64,000 nucleotides of DNA from JANWVO01 sp964458495 (lineage in GTDB: Bacteria > Acidobacteriota > Terriglobia > Bryobacterales > Bryobacteraceae), in contig CAYWJB010000006.1 of NCBI GenBank assembly GCA_964458495.1, forward strand, positions 124,001 to 188,000. Direction: 5' to 3'. Made by a program: the position numbers and the translations under genes. The notes beneath the pieces are model-generated. The model was not told where the DNA came from and did no database searches. It saw only the letters and a program-made list of their open reading frames with translations. Positions 35,112 through 42,576 of the stretch are shown piece by piece. Within the stretch, counting starts at the first letter, position 1. Each line of letters begins with the position of its first letter.

Positions 35112-36059
35112 TCAGGGCGTGTCGGCGCCGCGCATGGAGCGCCAGTCGAGTTCGCGAAGGAAGCGTTCGTTCTCGCGCCAGTTTTCGCTCACCTTGACGA
35201 ACAGCTCGAGATAGACCTTGCGGCCGAGGATGGCCTCGAGTTCGAGCCTCGCGGCGGTGCCGGCTTCCTTGAGCCGCGCGCCCTGCGCGCCCAGAATGAT
35301 GGCTTTCTGCCCCGGGCGCTCGACGTGGATCGTGGCGAGGATGCGCACGAGGCGAGGCTCTTCCTTCCAGTCGTCGACCAGAACGGCGACCGCGTGTGGC
35401 ACTTCCTGGCGCGTGAGGTGAAGGATCTTCTCGCGGATGATTTCAGCGGCGAGAAAGCGTTCCGGCTGATCGGTGAGGTGATCGGGCGGAAACCACGCCG
35501 GCCCTTCCGGAAGGCGCGAGACCACGGCCGCACGCAAATCGTCGAGGCCGTCGCCGGCGAGCGCGGAAACGGGGAGGTAGTCCTCGAAAGCGTGCCAGCG
35601 GCAGTACTGGTCGATAAGGGGCAGCAAGAGCGATTTGGGCTTGAGAGAGTCGATTTTGTTGAAGACGGCGAGCGCCGGGGCGCCGGCTTTGCGGATGAGC
35701 TCGACGCCGCGCTCGTCCGCCTCCGAAGGCTTCCGGGTGCTGTCGATGACGAGCAGGAGCAGATCCCGTTCTTTGAGGGCTTCGAGCACGGAATCCATCA
35801 TCCAGCGGTTGAAGCGCGTATCAGCCTCGTGGAGCCCCGGGGTGTCGAGGAAGACGACCTGGGAGTTTTCCGTGGTCCAAACGCCCTGCACGAGGGTGCG
35901 GGTGGTCTGAGGCTTGTCGCTGACGATGGCGAGCTTGGCGCCGGTGAGGGCGTTCAGGAGCGTGGACTTGCCGGCGTTGGGGCGGCCGAGGATGGAGACG
36001 AAGCCGGAGACGAACTTGCGGCGCGGGGAACGGGGGCGGGAATCAGCGGGCGTCTTCAT
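35112..36059 (-). CDS. era: GTPase Era
   Basis: A 315-residue ribosome-assembly GTPase that binds 16S rRNA near its 3' end. G1 is GRPNAGKST, G3 is DTPGLHE, G4 is NKID, and G5-like VSALAGDG is present. The C-terminal KH domain shows VERPGQKAIILGAQGARLKE. It is the last gene of a minus-strand cluster (PhoH, YbeY, CNNM, Era), a common bacterial order, and its start overlaps the end of the CNNM gene by 17 bp. Confidence 0.95.
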   Translation of the reverse strand: MKTPADSRPRSPRRKFVSGFVSILGRPNAGKSTLLNALTGAKLAIVSDKPQTTRTLVQGVWTTENSQVVFLDTPGLHEADTRFNRWMMDSVLEALKERDLLLLVIDSTRKPSEADERGVELIRKAGAPALAVFNKIDSLKPKSLLLPLIDQYCRWHAFEDYLPVSALAGDGLDDLRAAVVSRLPEGPAWFPPDHLTDQPERFLAAEIIREKILHLTRQEVPHAVAVLVDDWKEEPRLVRILATIHVERPGQKAIILGAQGARLKEAGTAARLELEAILGRKVYLELFVKVSENWRENERFLRELDWRSMRGADTP

Positions 36060-37311
36060 GGCTTGAGTTGTCTGGCGCAGGCGGCGGAGCGGCGCTGACG
36101 CGCACCTTGTCTACGCGGTAGTCGTCCGACGACAGCACTTCAAGGCGGAGCCCATCCTTCTCGATCACGGCGCCGGGTTTGGGGATGGATCCGTGCCATT
36201 CGGAGACGAGGCCGCCGACGGTGGTCGCCTCGACATCGTGGCCGGGGCGGAAGCCGAAGTACTCGTCGAGGTGATCGAGGTCGAACGCGCCGGAGACCGT
36301 GATGGAGCCGTCCTGGTTGCGTTCGACGTCATGCTGGGGCTCGTGCTCGTCGCGGATTTCGCCGAAGACCTCTTCGACGAGGTCTTCCATGGTGGCGAGC
36401 CCGGCGACGCTGCCATACTCGTCGACGACGAAGACGATGTGGATGCCGCGGTCCTGCATCTCGCGCAGGAGCTGGGCGACGGGCTTGGTTTCGGGCACGG
36501 CCTCGATGGGGCGCATGAGATCGCGGATGGTTTTCGAGTGGCGGTGCTCGTCGTCGAGTTCAAAGAGGTCGCGGACGTGGACGAAGCCGATGATGCGGTC
36601 GATGTCGCCCTCGAAGACGGGGATGCGGGAGAATTGCTGCTCCTTGGCGAGGCGGCGGAGGTCCTCGAGGGAGGCGTTGACGTCGATGGCGACGATCGAG
36701 CGGCGGGGCGTCATGACCTCGCGGACGCGTTTGTCGCCGAAGGCGACGACGTTCTGAATGAGGCGGGAGTCCTCGCGCTCGAGGATGCCTTCCACCTCGC
36801 CGGCCGTGATGAGGGCTTCGATCTCCTCGGCGCCGGAGGACGGGCTTTCCTCGGGTTCGGGTTCGCTGAGTTCGAACAACTTCTCCAGGAAGCCGAGGGT
36901 GAGGGTGACGGGGCGGAAGAGGACCTCCAGGAGGCGGAAGAAGGGGACGAGAGCGGTCAGCCACCTGCCGGAGGACCTGCGGTAGAGCGCCTGGGGGATC
37001 ACATAAGAGGCGGCGATCATGACGAGCCAGGCGGCCGCGAGCGGCTCCAGCCGCGCGAGCCAGCCGCCGCCGGCGGGCGAGGCGAGGACAAGCGCGGCGC
37101 CGCAGAAGACGAGCAGGGTGTGCTTGACGAGGGAAAAAACAAAAGCGCCCTGTTCCGTTTCATAGCCGAGTTCCGGCTGGAGGCGCTCCTTGAACCAGGC
37201 CAGCGCCCTGGATTCGCGGGTGCGGAGGCGGAGCGATTCGAGATAGAGGAGTTGCAGAAAGCCGACCAGGGCCAGCAGGAGCGCAAACAGGGCGGCGAGG
37301 AGGAAGATCAC
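36043..37311 (-). CDS. CNNM/CorC-family membrane protein with CBS pair
   Basis: A 422-residue inner-membrane protein. An N-terminal hydrophobic region (about 1-130) corresponds to the DUF21/CNNM transport domain, though it is short and diverged. Two CBS domains follow (REVMTPRRSIVAIDVNASLED and IRDLMRPIEAVPETKPVAQ, quoted in part), with HIVFVVDEYGSVAGLATMED. A CorC_HlyC domain ends the protein (EATTVGGLVSEWHG). Relatives act in magnesium/cobalt efflux. It overlaps ybeY by 4 bp and era by 17 bp. Confidence 0.88.
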   Translation of the reverse strand: MIFLLAALFALLLALVGFLQLLYLESLRLRTRESRALAWFKERLQPELGYETEQGAFVFSLVKHTLLVFCGAALVLASPAGGGWLARLEPLAAAWLVMIAASYVIPQALYRRSSGRWLTALVPFFRLLEVLFRPVTLTLGFLEKLFELSEPEPEESPSSGAEEIEALITAGEVEGILEREDSRLIQNVVAFGDKRVREVMTPRRSIVAIDVNASLEDLRRLAKEQQFSRIPVFEGDIDRIIGFVHVRDLFELDDEHRHSKTIRDLMRPIEAVPETKPVAQLLREMQDRGIHIVFVVDEYGSVAGLATMEDLVEEVFGEIRDEHEPQHDVERNQDGSITVSGAFDLDHLDEYFGFRPGHDVEATTVGGLVSEWHGSIPKPGAVIEKDGLRLEVLSSDDYRVDKVRVSAAPPPAPDNSSHEDAR

Positions 37312-37766
37312 CGGGCGCCTCCCGGGCGCTGCGTCCTGCCGGTGAGCGAGTGCGGCAAGCCGAGGCGGGCGCGCCAGCGTTCCTCGGCGCGCCGCATTCT
37401 GCCGCGGTCGTTTTCATGATCGTAGCCGAGCAGGTGGAGGACGCCGTGCAGCAGCAGCACGCGCAGTTCGAGATCCGGCGAATGGCCGAGCGCAAGCGCC
37501 TGGCGGCGCGCGTAAGGGAAGGCGATGGCGATGTCGCCCAAGGGGCCGATGCCGCTGCCGGACGGGAAGCTGAGCACGTCGGTAGGGCGGTCCTGGCCGA
37601 GAAAGCGGAGGTTGAGGGCACGCACCTCCTTGTCCGAGGTGATGCGGCAGCAGAAGGGGCGTCCGCCGGCGAGGCCGAGGGACAACTGCCGGGCGAAATC
37701 GCGCAAGGAGGGCCGGTCGACGCCGGGCGTCGCGACGGCGAACTGAAGCAGCGGGTCTTCGTTCAT
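37308..37766 (-). CDS. ybeY: Endoribonuclease YbeY
   Basis: A 152-residue metal-dependent RNase for 16S rRNA 3'-end maturation and ribosome quality control. The zinc site is the conserved HGVLHLLGYDHEND with its three His. TDVLSFPSG upstream is the other family block. It overlaps the phoH-like gene upstream and the CNNM gene downstream by 4 bp each, indicating tight coupling. Confidence 0.95.
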   Translation of the reverse strand: MNEDPLLQFAVATPGVDRPSLRDFARQLSLGLAGGRPFCCRITSDKEVRALNLRFLGQDRPTDVLSFPSGSGIGPLGDIAIAFPYARRQALALGHSPDLELRVLLLHGVLHLLGYDHENDRGRMRRAEERWRARLGLPHSLTGRTQRPGGAR

Positions 37767-38788
37767 TCCTCTCGGGCGCCGGCGTCCTGCTCCGCGCCGG
37801 CGGGGGGCTGGTCGAGCTTGAGCGTCATCTGGCGGCCGGGGCCCATCAGCTCATTGTATTGCTCGTAGGCGCGCACGATGCGCTGGACGAGCGGGTTGCG
37901 CACGACGTCGCGCTGGTCGAAGTAGACCATGTGGATGCCTTCGACGCCTTTGAGGATCTCGACGGCTTCGCTGAGCCCGCAGCGGCGCCCCGGGGGCAGG
38001 TCGATTTGCGTAAGGTCGCCGGTGACAACCGTCTTGGAGTTGAAGCCCTGCCGGGTGAGGAACATCTTCATCTGCTCTGCGGTGGAGTTCTGCGCCTCGT
38101 CGAGGATGATGAAGCTGTCGTTGAGGGTGCGGCCGCGCATGAAAGCGAGGGGGGCGACCTCGATCACGTTGCGCTCGAGGAACTTCTCCACGCGGTCGGT
38201 TTCGAGCATGTCGAACAGCGCGTCGTAAAGGGGGCGGAGGTAAGGATCGACTTTCTCCTGGATGGTGCCGGGCAGGAAGCCGAGCCGCTCGCCGGCTTCC
38301 ACGGCGGGGCGGGTGAGGATGATGCGCGTCACCTGCTTGTTGAGCAGGGCGGAGACGGCCATGGCGACGGCGAGATAGGTCTTGCCGGTGCCTGCCGGAC
38401 CGATGCCGAAGACGAGGTCGTAGCGCTCGATGGCGTCGAGGTAGGCGCGCTGGTTGGGGGTCTTCGGCACCAGGGATTTCTTGCCGAAGTTGCGGGCCTT
38501 GCCGCTTTCAAACAGCGAACGCAGAGTGACGGTTTCGTCGGCGGTGAGCACGCGCAGATAGCTGTTGAGATCGCCGGCGGAGATCCGGTGGCCGGATTCG
38601 GTGAGGGAGATGAAATCGCGGACGATGCTCTCGGAACGCGAAACAGCGTCAGGTTCGCCTTCGATTTCGAAGGAATCCGTGGTGAGGCGGGTGGCGACTC
38701 CGAAGCCGGATTCCAGCAGACGAAGATTCTCGTCCCGCGTGCCGAAGAAGCTCTCCAGGCCGCGAATCAGTGGCAGCCGTACTTTCAT
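37763..38788 (-). CDS. PhoH-like ATPase
   Basis: A 341-residue cytoplasmic P-loop ATPase of the PhoH/PhoL family (called ybeZ in E. coli), linked genetically to YbeY and RNA metabolism. An N-terminal KH-like region is followed by Walker A GPAGTGKTYLA and Walker B-like SFIILDEAQNST, then TGDLTQIDLPPG. It leads the cluster with ybeY. A TATAGT -10-like box occurs about 40-50 bases before the start on the minus strand. Confidence 0.94.
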   Translation of the reverse strand: MKVRLPLIRGLESFFGTRDENLRLLESGFGVATRLTTDSFEIEGEPDAVSRSESIVRDFISLTESGHRISAGDLNSYLRVLTADETVTLRSLFESGKARNFGKKSLVPKTPNQRAYLDAIERYDLVFGIGPAGTGKTYLAVAMAVSALLNKQVTRIILTRPAVEAGERLGFLPGTIQEKVDPYLRPLYDALFDMLETDRVEKFLERNVIEVAPLAFMRGRTLNDSFIILDEAQNSTAEQMKMFLTRQGFNSKTVVTGDLTQIDLPPGRRCGLSEAVEILKGVEGIHMVYFDQRDVVRNPLVQRIVRAYEQYNELMGPGRQMTLKLDQPPAGAEQDAGAREE

Positions 38789-38878
38789 GAGCTGAAAGCG
38801 GCGCCGCCAGCAAGAACCTGGGCCGTCATTCGACCATCACTATAACACAGGGGCGGAGCAGAGGCTCCGCCGCCGGGC

Positions 38879-39499
38879 TCAGCTGGTCAGCGTGGCGAGG
38901 CCGAGCTCGCCGAGGTGCTTCTGCATCCGCGAGCGAAGTTCGAGCCGTGCCCGCAGCAGGCGGCTCTTGGCCGCGGCGATGGAGATGCCCAACCGCTCGG
39001 AGACCTCCTCCATGGGGCGCTCCTCCACATCCCGGAGGATAAAGACCTCGCGCAGCAGCGGCGGGATGCGGCGGATTTCGGTTTGCAGGACGGCGCCGAG
39101 TTCGGCGCGGCCGAGGGCCTCCTCCGGGGAGGCGGCCAGATCCGGCAGATCCATGCGCACGGAATCTTCGGCCGCAACCGGCTCGTCGATGGAGACGGCG
39201 CGCGTGCGCTTGTCCTTCCTCAGGCGCATCAGGCACTGGTTGACGACGATGCGCGAGAGCCAGGTGGAGAACTTGGCGTCCTGCTGGAACTGGCCGATAT
39301 GTTCAAAGGCCTTCCAGAGGGCGTTCTGCACCTCGTCTTCCGCGTCATCCGCGTTTTTCAGGATGGACACAGCCAGGCGCTTGCAGGTGGTCTGATGGCG
39401 CTGGACGAGTTCGGCAAAGGCCTCGTTGTCTCCGCTCTGGGCCATCTGCACCAGTTCGGGATCCTCGAGACGGCCGTAAACGGGATGGAGTGTGCGCAT
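38879..39499 (-). CDS. ECF-type RNA polymerase sigma factor
   Basis: A 206-residue sigma-70-family factor. Region 2 includes DEVQNALWKAFEHIGQFQ and WLSRIVVNQCLMRLRKDKR. A linker of about 45 residues leads to region 4 (VFILRDVEERPMEEVSERLG, quoted in two parts in the family, and KSRLLRARLELR). No anti-sigma gene is adjacent; the next gene is the PhoH-like ATPase on the same strand. A TATAAG -10-like box lies upstream. The regulon is unknown. Confidence 0.9.
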   Translation of the reverse strand: MRTLHPVYGRLEDPELVQMAQSGDNEAFAELVQRHQTTCKRLAVSILKNADDAEDEVQNALWKAFEHIGQFQQDAKFSTWLSRIVVNQCLMRLRKDKRTRAVSIDEPVAAEDSVRMDLPDLAASPEEALGRAELGAVLQTEIRRIPPLLREVFILRDVEERPMEEVSERLGISIAAAKSRLLRARLELRSRMQKHLGELGLATLTS

Positions 39500-39559
39500 G
39501 TTGCTCCTCTGATCCGACTCCTCCAGCTTATAGTCTCACCAAAGTCCAATCAAGTGACA

Positions 39560-39588
39560 TTGAAATCTTGGTTCAGCTATGCCAAAAT
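39560..39588 (+). promoter_or_regulatory. Predicted promoter of the cupin-type regulator
   Basis: TTGAAA (39560-39565), a 17-bp spacer, then CAAAAT (39583-39588). It lies in the 106-bp space shared with the divergent sigma-factor gene, 17 bases before the ATG. Confidence 0.4.
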
Positions 39589-39605
39589 GGTGATCGAGAA
39601 ATTCA

Positions 39606-40238
39606 ATGACACTAAAACAACCAGTGGCTGAGCCCCAGGAGACCGGGCCGGAGACCATTCAACGGGTGCTTTCCTCCTATCAACTGGGGGAGAAGCTTCG
39701 CCGCCTGCGGATGAGAAAGAAGATCGGGCTGGTGGACCTGGGCAAGCACACGGGGCTGTCGCCGTCGCTGCTGTCGCAGCTGGAGAACGGGAAGCTGGTG
39801 CCCACGCTGCCGACGCTGGCACGGATCGCGATGGTGTTTGACGTGGGGCTGGAGCACTTCTTTGCAGGGCGGAGGGAGCGCGGGCTCTTTGCAGTTGTGC
39901 GAAAGGGGGAGAGGATGCGGTTCCCGGACCGGCCCGATTCTCCGTCGCCGGCCTACTGGTTTGAAGTGCTGGCCTTCTCGGCGCAGGAGAAGTCGATGCA
40001 GGCGTATCTGGCTGAGTTCGAGCCGCGGGCGCCGGGTCAAGTGCAGGACCATGTTCACGAGGGGGCGGAGTTTCTGCTGGTGCTGGATGGCACGCTGGCA
40101 TTGCGGTACGAAGGGGAAGAGACAGAGCTGAAGGCGGGTGACAGCGTCTACTTCGACGCGTCCCACCCTCATGCCTACCGCTCGGCGGGGGAGCAAAAGG
40201 CGAGAGCCGTGGTGGTGACGACGCCACCGCGGCTATGA
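39606..40238 (+). CDS. XRE-family regulator with cupin sensor domain
   Basis: A 210-residue DNA-binding protein. The N-terminal helix-turn-helix (about residues 27-80) reads LGEKLRRLRMRKKIGLVDLG and LSPSLLSQLENGKLVPTLPT. The C-terminal cupin_2 barrel contains HVHEGAEFLLVLDGTLAL and GDSVYFDASHPHAYRS, with the His/Glu ligands of a small-molecule pocket. Family members (PuuR/SinR-like with cupin) often control polyamine, amino acid or stress genes; no target is obvious here. It is divergent from the sigma-factor gene. Confidence 0.88.
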   Translation: MTLKQPVAEPQETGPETIQRVLSSYQLGEKLRRLRMRKKIGLVDLGKHTGLSPSLLSQLENGKLVPTLPTLARIAMVFDVGLEHFFAGRRERGLFAVVRKGERMRFPDRPDSPSPAYWFEVLAFSAQEKSMQAYLAEFEPRAPGQVQDHVHEGAEFLLVLDGTLALRYEGEETELKAGDSVYFDASHPHAYRSAGEQKARAVVVTTPPRL

Positions 40239-40355
40239 TCTCTGCATCCGCCGGAACGGGATGGCGGGCGGGCGCGTCGGCTTGGCTGATGGTATTCTGG
40301 CGGATGGCCGCGTCGCCGGCCTTGATCTTCACAACAAGGAGAATGGACTGACTTT

Positions 40356-40571
40356 ATGAAACGGTTTCGGTTGTTGATTCCCGCCGCCGCAGTGGCAGCC
40401 CTCTTTTTGGCTGGCAATGCACTCGCGACGCAGGAGATGAGCAAGAAGGAGAAGAAGCCCTGCACGACCTGCCACGAGAAGGGCAAGCCGACAAAGGAGA
40501 ACCCGTTGCTGAACGCTATCGGCAAGTTCTACAAGGAGAAGGGCACGCTGGAGGGCGCGCCCAAGAAGTAG
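40356..40571 (+). CDS. Tiny exported CXXCH protein (possible monohaem cytochrome c)
   Basis: A 71-residue precursor. The signal peptide ends near residue 24 (GNALA|TQE). The mature part of about 47 residues contains CTTCH at 36-40, the covalent haem-attachment motif, followed by a Lys/Gly-rich tail. A distal Met exists only before the motif (EMSK), so haem coordination is uncertain. AAGGAG lies about 14 bases before the ATG. Electron transfer is plausible, but a CXXC metal- or redox-site without haem is an alternative. It stands alone after the cupin regulator. Confidence 0.65.
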   Translation: MKRFRLLIPAAAVAALFLAGNALATQEMSKKEKKPCTTCHEKGKPTKENPLLNAIGKFYKEKGTLEGAPKK

Positions 40572-41023
40572 TTTCCGCTTCTGCATTCGGGGGCGGGAAG
40601 AGGGGTTCCGCCCCACAGTCCGTCTCTTTGCCGCAGGCATGTGTGCGCCGGATCTGCGCGGGCGGGTCCTGCGTGCGCCTGAAGCTTCCGTGCATCCGTC
40701 TCAGGTCGCGGAGTGGCGCGCGCTGAAGCCTTGTTTTCCCACGGATGAAGACTTGCCGCTCGGGTGATCTTCCCCAGCCGGCCGCCGGACGCACCGGCGC
40801 CAGGCGCCATTTCTCCGGGCCGGGAACGCTTCGCACTTGAGTCCGGATTGAGCCCGGACGGCGCATCAAAGCGGCGGATGGTTCCCGGCTGATTCGCGGC
40901 CGGCGGCCGATTGTGAGTTGCGGCACGCATGCCCGCGCGCCGGCTGATTCTCGCGGATTCGTTCCCTCTGCCGGCGGCTGCGCCATTGGGCGGAAGTTGC
41001 CATCCCCGGGAGCCGGGGCGCGG
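40572..41023. other. Noncoding gap
   Basis: 452 bp between the CXXCH gene and the end of the convergent gene. An imperfect GC-rich hairpin lies near 40590-40615, without a T run. No gene is supported. Confidence 0.5.
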
Positions 41024-42502
41024 TCAAGCCGTCATGTCGACCCACTCGATGCCGGCTTTGCCGATGGCGTAGCCGACTTCCTTGCGCCAGTCGCCGTAGC
41101 AGGTCATCCAGTGGAAGCCGCGCATGGCCGTGGCGAGCGCATAGGAGTCGCCGCGGAAGCCGACGTCGATCTGGGCGCGGCAGATGGGCAGGAAGGGATT
41201 GGCGACAATATCCCCTTCAAAGCCCACCCAGCGTTTGAAGCTGAAATCGGGAATGATATTGGTGACTTTCTGGCCGATTCGCATTTCGACCTTGGGGGCG
41301 GCGCCGTAGTCGCTCTCGAAATGCGTGACCACGCGGACGGGTTCCGCGTTCTTGCCGTCCATTTTCCGGGGAGCGGTGCAATGGGCCAGAGTGACCAGCC
41401 CGTGATGCGGGGTGGTCGGGTCGTTCAGGAACACCGGCAGGCCGGAGACTGCCTGCAACAGGATCCCCGAGGGAATCACCACGAAATCTGACTCGCAAAA
41501 AGCCAGGTATCCCTCGTCATTCAGCAGGCTCAGCGGCAGGCAGGCGGTGGTTTCACCGATGGGCATGACGGTGGACATGCAATGGTTGATGGTGAAGGCG
41601 GTGGCGCCGGCTTCGCGCATCATGCCGCGCAGGACATGGGTCAGCAGGAAGGCATTGTCGACGTATTCGCGGCGGGTTTCGAGCCTGACGCCCTTCTTGC
41701 CCAGGTAATCGCCGGCTTCGAGCGACGCCTGTTTCACGAGTTTCTCGTCTTTGCGGGCGGCCTGGATGCGGCGGCCGAGTTCGTCGTAGGACACTTCCAC
41801 CAGATCGAGGCCGAAGCGCTCGCGGGCCAGTTGCGGCGCGCGACGGCCACCCGCGCCCCAGCCGGATGCGCCGCCGAGGCAGAGCACGCGCCGGCCCTGT
41901 GTGTGCTTCAGCCCGCCCAGCGCGCGCAGGCGCCAGGCGACATCGGCGGTTTCATCCACGACGACGTCCATCGCGTCCACGCCGGGCTGCCCCCACTCGT
42001 CGACAGTCTTTCGCAGGAAGCGCGGGTGGACGATTTCGTACCACTCGTAGACGGGGCCGGAGCGGTGGCGGACGAAGATCACCGCAGGAGTGTCCGGGCG
42101 GGACACGCTCTCGAGCAATTGCACGCCGCCCGAGGCTGCGTACATCAACAGGGCGTCGTAGGTTCCTGACGCCACGGCCTTGCCTTCGTCGACCGAGCGG
42201 ATCTCCCGCAGCGGGAGGAACTCGACCGGATAGCTGGCTGCGCGCGCGATCGTTTCGAGTTCGCGCCCGATCCTCGCGCGCTCCTCGGCCACTTCTTTCT
42301 CCGTGAACAGCCCGCCCCAGGGGCGCCAGCTGGTCTGGGGGCGCGGCTTGAAGATCTGGTAAATCAGGACGGGCTGCACGCGCAGCGTGCGCCGTGCGCC
42401 GGGCTCAAGGGGGTGGCCGCCGGAGGGCGCGGGCGCCAGCGGCAGGGCGGCGCCGGTCTTGAGCAGCGTGCGCCGGCTCATGGAAGACATGCAACAGGGC
42501 AT
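41024..42502 (-). CDS. Tat-exported sugar-isomerase-like protein
   Basis: A 492-residue protein with a Tat-like leader (MSRRTLLKTGAALPLAPAP). The body resembles the L-fucose/L-arabinose isomerase fold: an N-terminal Rossmann-like half (YDALLMYAASGGVQLL), a middle with RRVLCLGGASGWGAGG, and a C-terminal part with AFTINHCMSTVMPIGETTAC and CESDFVVIPSGILLQ. Typical isomerases are cytoplasmic, so the Tat signal is unusual. The ATG at 42502 has GGGAGG at a good distance; the ATG at 42481 would give the same leader without seven residues. The reaction is unknown. Confidence 0.65.
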   Translation of the reverse strand: MPCCMSSMSRRTLLKTGAALPLAPAPSGGHPLEPGARRTLRVQPVLIYQIFKPRPQTSWRPWGGLFTEKEVAEERARIGRELETIARAASYPVEFLPLREIRSVDEGKAVASGTYDALLMYAASGGVQLLESVSRPDTPAVIFVRHRSGPVYEWYEIVHPRFLRKTVDEWGQPGVDAMDVVVDETADVAWRLRALGGLKHTQGRRVLCLGGASGWGAGGRRAPQLARERFGLDLVEVSYDELGRRIQAARKDEKLVKQASLEAGDYLGKKGVRLETRREYVDNAFLLTHVLRGMMREAGATAFTINHCMSTVMPIGETTACLPLSLLNDEGYLAFCESDFVVIPSGILLQAVSGLPVFLNDPTTPHHGLVTLAHCTAPRKMDGKNAEPVRVVTHFESDYGAAPKVEMRIGQKVTNIIPDFSFKRWVGFEGDIVANPFLPICRAQIDVGFRGDSYALATAMRGFHWMTCYGDWRKEVGYAIGKAGIEWVDMTA

Positions 42503-42576
42503 CGGAGGACCTCCCGGGAAAATCGGTCAGCCCTTTCCTTATTTCAGATTTCCGTGTCCGGTTCAAGGCCCGCCGG

